A DNA stretch of 8,213 bases from positions 14,097-22,309 of the forward strand of contig CAJOEG010000035.1 in NCBI GenBank assembly GCA_905233405.1, in the 5' to 3' direction. Position numbers and translations under genes: made by a program. This document shows positions 5,568 to 8,213 of the stretch, piece by piece. Origin of the DNA: an uncultured Bacteroidales bacterium. GTDB taxonomy: Bacteria > Bacteroidota > Bacteroidia > Bacteroidales > ML635J-15. Numbering within the stretch: the first letter of the stretch is position 1; each line of letters begins with the position of its first letter. The notes below the pieces were generated by a model. The model did not search any database. It saw nothing but the letters and a program-made list of their open reading frames with translations, and was not told the DNA's origin.

Positions 5568-6242
5568 ATGAAGAAATTGGTATTTTTGGCTGTTGCCATA
5601 ATGATTTCATTTTTTGTAAGTGCGCAAAAGGTTGGCATTAATGTAGGTGACATTGCTCCAGAGATTAGTTTGCCGACACCAAATGGCGATACGGTGAAGT
5701 TGTCATCGTTGCGCGGAAAAATGGTTCTCATAGATTTTTGGGCTTCGTGGTGCGGTCCGTGCCGCAAGGAAAATCCCAATGTAGTAAAGGCTTACAATGC
5801 ATACAAGGATAAGTATTTCCAGGCTGGCGATGGCTTTACTGTGTATGGTGTTTCGTTGGACAAAACGGCGGAAAACTGGACAAAAGCCATTGAGTCCGAT
5901 AAGCTTACGTGGACAAATGTCAGCGATTTACAGTATTGGAATTCTGAGGCTGGTCGTTTGTATCAGGTTAATAGTATTCCTTGTAACTTCCTTATTGATG
6001 GCAACGGTGTTATAGTTGCCAAGAATCTTCGTGGGGAAGCATTGGAATCGGCTTTGGAGAAATATATTTTTCGGCCAGTAAAGTCTTTCGAGGAAGCTCT
6101 GATAGCACTTAGAACTCAATTGAATGCTATGAAAGAAATACAACAGCTTGACGAATATTCTAAGGAAATCTCAAAAATGGAGAAGGATATAAATGATATT
6201 CAGTCGCTGCTTGATGGGATGAAGAAAAAGTTGGAAAAATAG
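5568..6242 (+). CDS. periplasmic TlpA-like thiol-disulfide oxidoreductase with a C-terminal helical tail (224 aa)
   Basis: An N-terminal signal peptide (MKKLVFLAVAIMISFFVSAQ, likely cleaved after Ala19) sends the protein to the periplasm. It has no lipobox. The thioredoxin-like domain spans about 24-167. It opens with GDIAPEISLPTPNGDTVKLS, has the redox motif WCGPC (CGPC at 62-65), and has the cis-Pro loop NSIPCNFLID with Pro138. A third Cys, at 139, follows the cis-Pro directly. Residues about 172-224 are charged and heptad-like (SKEISKMEKDINDIQSLL), which predicts a coiled coil beyond the usual domain and perhaps oligomerisation or partner binding. TlpA/ResA-type proteins reduce or exchange disulfides in exported proteins; the partner here is unknown. 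The gene starts 4 nt after the true murA stop and ends at a terminator, so it is probably cotranscribed. I recall rimM often following murA in related genomes, so tlpA here may be lineage-specific. Confidence 0.88.
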   Translation: MKKLVFLAVAIMISFFVSAQKVGINVGDIAPEISLPTPNGDTVKLSSLRGKMVLIDFWASWCGPCRKENPNVVKAYNAYKDKYFQAGDGFTVYGVSLDKTAENWTKAIESDKLTWTNVSDLQYWNSEAGRLYQVNSIPCNFLIDGNGVIVAKNLRGEALESALEKYIFRPVKSFEEALIALRTQLNAMKEIQQLDEYSKEISKMEKDINDIQSLLDGMKKKLEK

Positions 6243-6266
6243 GACACAAGAATTTGTGGAATACGG

Positions 6267-6292
6267 GGAAGTCGATGAGGCTTCCTTTTTTT
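6267..6292 (+). terminator. Rho-independent terminator of the DUF4290-murA-tlpA unit
   Basis: GGAAGTC (6267-6273) pairs with GGCTTCC (6279-6285) through seven pairs including one T-G wobble. The loop is GATGA, and seven T follow (6286-6292). It lies 24 nt after the tlpA stop. Confidence 0.88.
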
Positions 6293-6310
6293 GTATACTT
6301 GGGTATGAAT

Positions 6311-6344
6311 AAAAAGAAAAACCGCTTGATTGTCAAGCGGCTTT
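6311..6344 (-). terminator. terminator of the tRNA-Lys gene (minus strand)
   Basis: CCGCTTGA (6322-6329) and TCAAGCGG (6333-6340) form a perfect 8-bp stem with a TTG loop. Read on the minus strand, the hairpin is followed by a T-run interrupted by one C, the complement of 6311-6321. The plus-strand side also has TTTT (6342-6345), so it may work in both directions and back up the tlpA terminator. Confidence 0.82.
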
Positions 6345-6348
6345 TATG

Positions 6349-6421
6349 TGACCAATTGGGGACTTGAACCCCAGACCCCCTGCTTAAAAGGCAGGTGCTC
6401 TACCTGCTGAGCTAATTGGTC
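6349..6421 (-). tRNA. tRNA-Lys, anticodon UUU
   Basis: Read on the minus strand, the sequence folds into a standard cloverleaf of 73 nt. The acceptor stem is GACCAAT/ATTGGTC and the D arm carries AGCTCAGC-AGGTAGAGC. The anticodon stem is CCTGC/GCAGG, with loop CT-TTT-AA and the anticodon at 6386-6388. The T arm is GGGG-TTCAAGT-CCCC. The discriminator base is A (complement of 6349). The 3' CCA is not encoded, since the next bases read CAT, so it must be added by the CCA-adding enzyme. It decodes AAA and, by wobble, AAG. It converges on tlpA and diverges from the protease gene. Confidence 0.96.
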
Positions 6422-6672
6422 AGTCCTCCCAATATTTGGGACTGCAAAAGTACAGTAAAAAATTGTAATGGCAAATTTTTTCGCTAAAAAAATGCGTTAA
6501 AATGTAATATTGGACAAAATGCACTATATATTATATTGACAGCAACTATTCCCTTGACAAATGCAGGCAACCGTATTAGTAAAAAAACGTTAAAAAAATT
6601 GATAATTAAAGATGAATTGTAAAAAGTTTTTCTTAAATTGCACCGTTTTTTATTAACATAAAAATTACTAAA
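6422..6672. other. 251-nt AT-rich gap between divergent tRNA-Lys and protease genes
   Basis: The tRNA side holds the tRNA promoter at 6445-6475. The rest is very AT-rich with no convincing ORF. A weak protease promoter may lie at 6634-6641 (TAAATTGC, one T short of a TAnnTTTGC core), about 30 nt before the ATG, but its -33 element is badly spaced (a TTG at 6617-6619 is only 14 nt away). Two TTGACA copies (6536-6541 and 6554-6559) are present without known meaning in this phylum. I see no riboswitch or small RNA that I can support. Confidence 0.5.
6445..6475 (-). promoter_or_regulatory. promoter of the tRNA-Lys gene
   Basis: On the minus strand, TTTG (complement of 6472-6475) is followed after 19 nt by TACTTTTG (complement of 6445-6452), an exact TAnnTTTG. 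Transcription would start about 15-20 nt before the tRNA 5' end at 6421, leaving a short 5' trailer to be removed by RNase P. Confidence 0.82.
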
Positions 6673-8213
6673 ATGAAGAAGGTTTTAATATTCGTTTTAA
6701 GTTTTGTAGCATTGCTGTTTGCTAACGTGGTTTATTCTCAGAATCAACCATTTAGCTTTAAGCATTCTGAACTTTTATCAGAGATAGACAATGTGGTCGT
6801 AACTCCTCCGGATATGGTTCAGATTATGAACGAGGATGCCTCCGATGAGAAGAATGGCGAGATGTACAAGGTCGCACGAATCCTTGATGTCAATATGAAT
6901 ATGGACAATTGCGGTACTACCGACATACTTGCTGATGGCACAAAGGTATGGCGTGTTCGTATAGCGTGCGAAGGAGCAATGGCATTGAAGGTAATGTGCC
7001 CGGAATTTTATATTCCGAATGGTGCAGAGTTGTATCTTTACAACGAAAACAGACAGCAGGTCGTAAAGGTGGATGCAAGCAATAATCCAAAGTTCGGTAC
7101 TTACTATTCGCCGAAGATGATTCAGGGTGATGCCTTGTATATGGAATACGTACAGCCAGCATCGGTTGCTGGAGAGCCAGTTATGATGATTGATGCTCTT
7201 TCGTATTTCTATCGTGGTGTTGGAGCTTTTGTAGGGTATTATGCACAGAAGCGTCAGACTGGTTTCGGAGAATCTTACGATTGTGAGGTTAATGTAAATT
7301 GCCCTGCAGGAGCCAACTGGCAAGATCAGAAAAAGGGCGTTGCTGAAATTTGGGTTATTTCGAGAGAAGGAGGCGGATTCTGTTCTGGAACACTTGTAAA
7401 TAACACGGCTAACGATGGTACTCCGTATTTTTTGACGGCAGACCATTGTGGTGGTGTTGATGGAAATGGATATTTTAATAGATGGGAATTTTATTTTAAT
7501 TTTGAATCTTCTAATTGTAATAATCCAACATCAGAGCCTAATTATGACGTTGTTAGTGGTTGTACATTAAAAGCCCGTCCTTCTGGAGCTCAGGCGTCAG
7601 GAACCGATTTCTTGCTTTTGCAGCTAAATACTACAGAGGATAATCTGGAGCAAATAGGTGCTTATTATAATGGTTGGGACAGAACGGATGTGACAGCACC
7701 GAATTCTACAGGAATCCATCATCCTAGTGGTGATATTAAAAAAATATCTATAGTTACGAGTGAATTGACTTTGAGTACTTTCGGTCAGACTAATACGCAA
7801 AATGGTCACTGGAGAGCAACTTGGAATGCATCTACTGGCTTTACTGAGGGTGGATCTTCGGGTTCTCCGTTGTTCCGTGATGCTAATAAACTTGTAATGG
7901 GAACATTGTCAGGCGGTCCGTATTATAATTGTTCGTCTTCTGCAAGTATGTTGTATGACGTATATGGTCGTTTCGACCTGCACTGGGAAGACGGTGGTAC
8001 TGCCGATGCAAACCGTTTGAAACCATGGCTCGATCCCCAAAATACTGGTGCAGAAACATGTCCAGGACGTTATCCGAACTCTGGTACAAATCCTGATCCA
8101 CCAACACCAGGTACTTTGACTGCTGATTTTGCTGCTAATCCAACTACTGTAAATGTTGGAGGTACAGTTGCTTTCAGTGATGCTTCTACAGGAAGTCCGA
8201 CTTCGTGGTCGTG
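6673..8213 (+). CDS. secreted lysyl-endopeptidase-like serine protease with PKD domain (3' end outside window)
   Basis: The first 513 residues are present and the gene runs off the window. A signal peptide (1-22, ending VVYS) is followed by a propeptide-like beta domain (about 23-195, e.g. KVWRVRIACEG and GAELYLYNE). The protease domain from about 199 matches Achromobacter protease I (API, family S1). The triad is His258 (FLTADHC), Asp312 (GTDFLLLQL) and Ser396 (GGSSGSPL). All six API cysteines have counterparts: Cys204-Cys420, Cys210-Cys282 and Cys237-Cys259. Asp429 (LYDVYGRF) sits where API Asp225 selects lysine, at the same nine-residue spacing from the preceding Cys. API Trp169 and His210 are not kept (Phe/Gly near 370-371, Ser413). 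A Pro-rich linker leads to the start of a PKD domain (LTADFAANPTTVNVGG, from 481). Lys193-Arg194 could be the maturation site. The missing part may hold more PKD repeats and a T9SS sorting domain. It is probably a nutritional or virulence-type exoprotease. Confidence 0.9.
   Translation, partial: MKKVLIFVLSFVALLFANVVYSQNQPFSFKHSELLSEIDNVVVTPPDMVQIMNEDASDEKNGEMYKVARILDVNMNMDNCGTTDILADGTKVWRVRIACEGAMALKVMCPEFYIPNGAELYLYNENRQQVVKVDASNNPKFGTYYSPKMIQGDALYMEYVQPASVAGEPVMMIDALSYFYRGVGAFVGYYAQKRQTGFGESYDCEVNVNCPAGANWQDQKKGVAEIWVISREGGGFCSGTLVNNTANDGTPYFLTADHCGGVDGNGYFNRWEFYFNFESSNCNNPTSEPNYDVVSGCTLKARPSGAQASGTDFLLLQLNTTEDNLEQIGAYYNGWDRTDVTAPNSTGIHHPSGDIKKISIVTSELTLSTFGQTNTQNGHWRATWNASTGFTEGGSSGSPLFRDANKLVMGTLSGGPYYNCSSSASMLYDVYGRFDLHWEDGGTADANRLKPWLDPQNTGAETCPGRYPNSGTNPDPPTPGTLTADFAANPTTVNVGGTVAFSDASTGSPTSWS

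Noticed and set aside
6536..6559. Two TTGACA copies resembling sigma-70 -35 boxes
   Set aside because: Bacteroidota use a different promoter form, no TATAAT lies at the right distance, and two hexamers in AT-rich DNA can occur by chance.
6778..7446. 222-codon open frame on the minus strand inside the protease gene
   Set aside because: The plus strand encodes an unmistakable protease with its catalytic residues, and the minus frame has no domain-like features.
1..8213. Mobile element, CRISPR array, defence system or biosynthetic cluster
   Set aside because: I found no transposase, integrase, terminal repeats, spaced repeats or related genes. The tRNA-Lys 3' end is not duplicated anywhere I could see, so there is no sign of an integration site.

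Overview
The window looks like a chromosomal piece of a Bacteroidales-type member of the Bacteroidota. Four things point that way. Most promoters match the Bacteroidota form (TTG or TTTG at -33, TAnnTTTG at -7) and start codons lack Shine-Dalgarno sequences. The window carries a DUF4290 gene directly joined to murA. The MurA active-site motif is PGGDKIG, which I recall as usual in this phylum. Finally, there is a secreted PKD-containing lysyl-endopeptidase-like protein and what looks like the tail of a type IX secretion (T9SS) sorting domain. I cannot name a genus.

Layout. Positions 1-81 hold the last codons of an upstream gene, possibly a T9SS sorting tail, and its terminator. Positions 131-316 hold a promoter and a 44-residue lipoprotein. 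Positions 319-1180 hold a promoter with almost no leader and a conserved envelope protein of unknown function. Positions 1260-3587 encode a PcrA/UvrD helicase. A strong promoter inside the last codons of that gene drives a three-gene unit: DUF4290 protein (3607-4269), murA (from 4269, overlapping by 1 nt) and a periplasmic TlpA-like thioredoxin (5568-6242). The unit ends at a hairpin terminator at 6267-6292. A tRNA-Lys(UUU) gene on the minus strand (6349-6421) has its own promoter and terminator and converges on tlpA. An AT-rich gap then leads to a large secreted serine protease (6673 to the window end, incomplete) that resembles Achromobacter protease I.

The most notable observation is that murA is broken near its 3' end. 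The last roughly 41 codons of a normal MurA are present (5438-5563) but out of frame, as if 16 nt encoding AG-x-AL and part of the next Leu were missing. As written, the protein loses the Arg of the IDRGYE motif. MurA is normally essential, so this is either an assembly or sequencing artefact or a true mutation backed by another copy. The remaining content is mostly housekeeping and envelope genes. I do not see a mobile element, CRISPR array, defence system or biosynthetic cluster.
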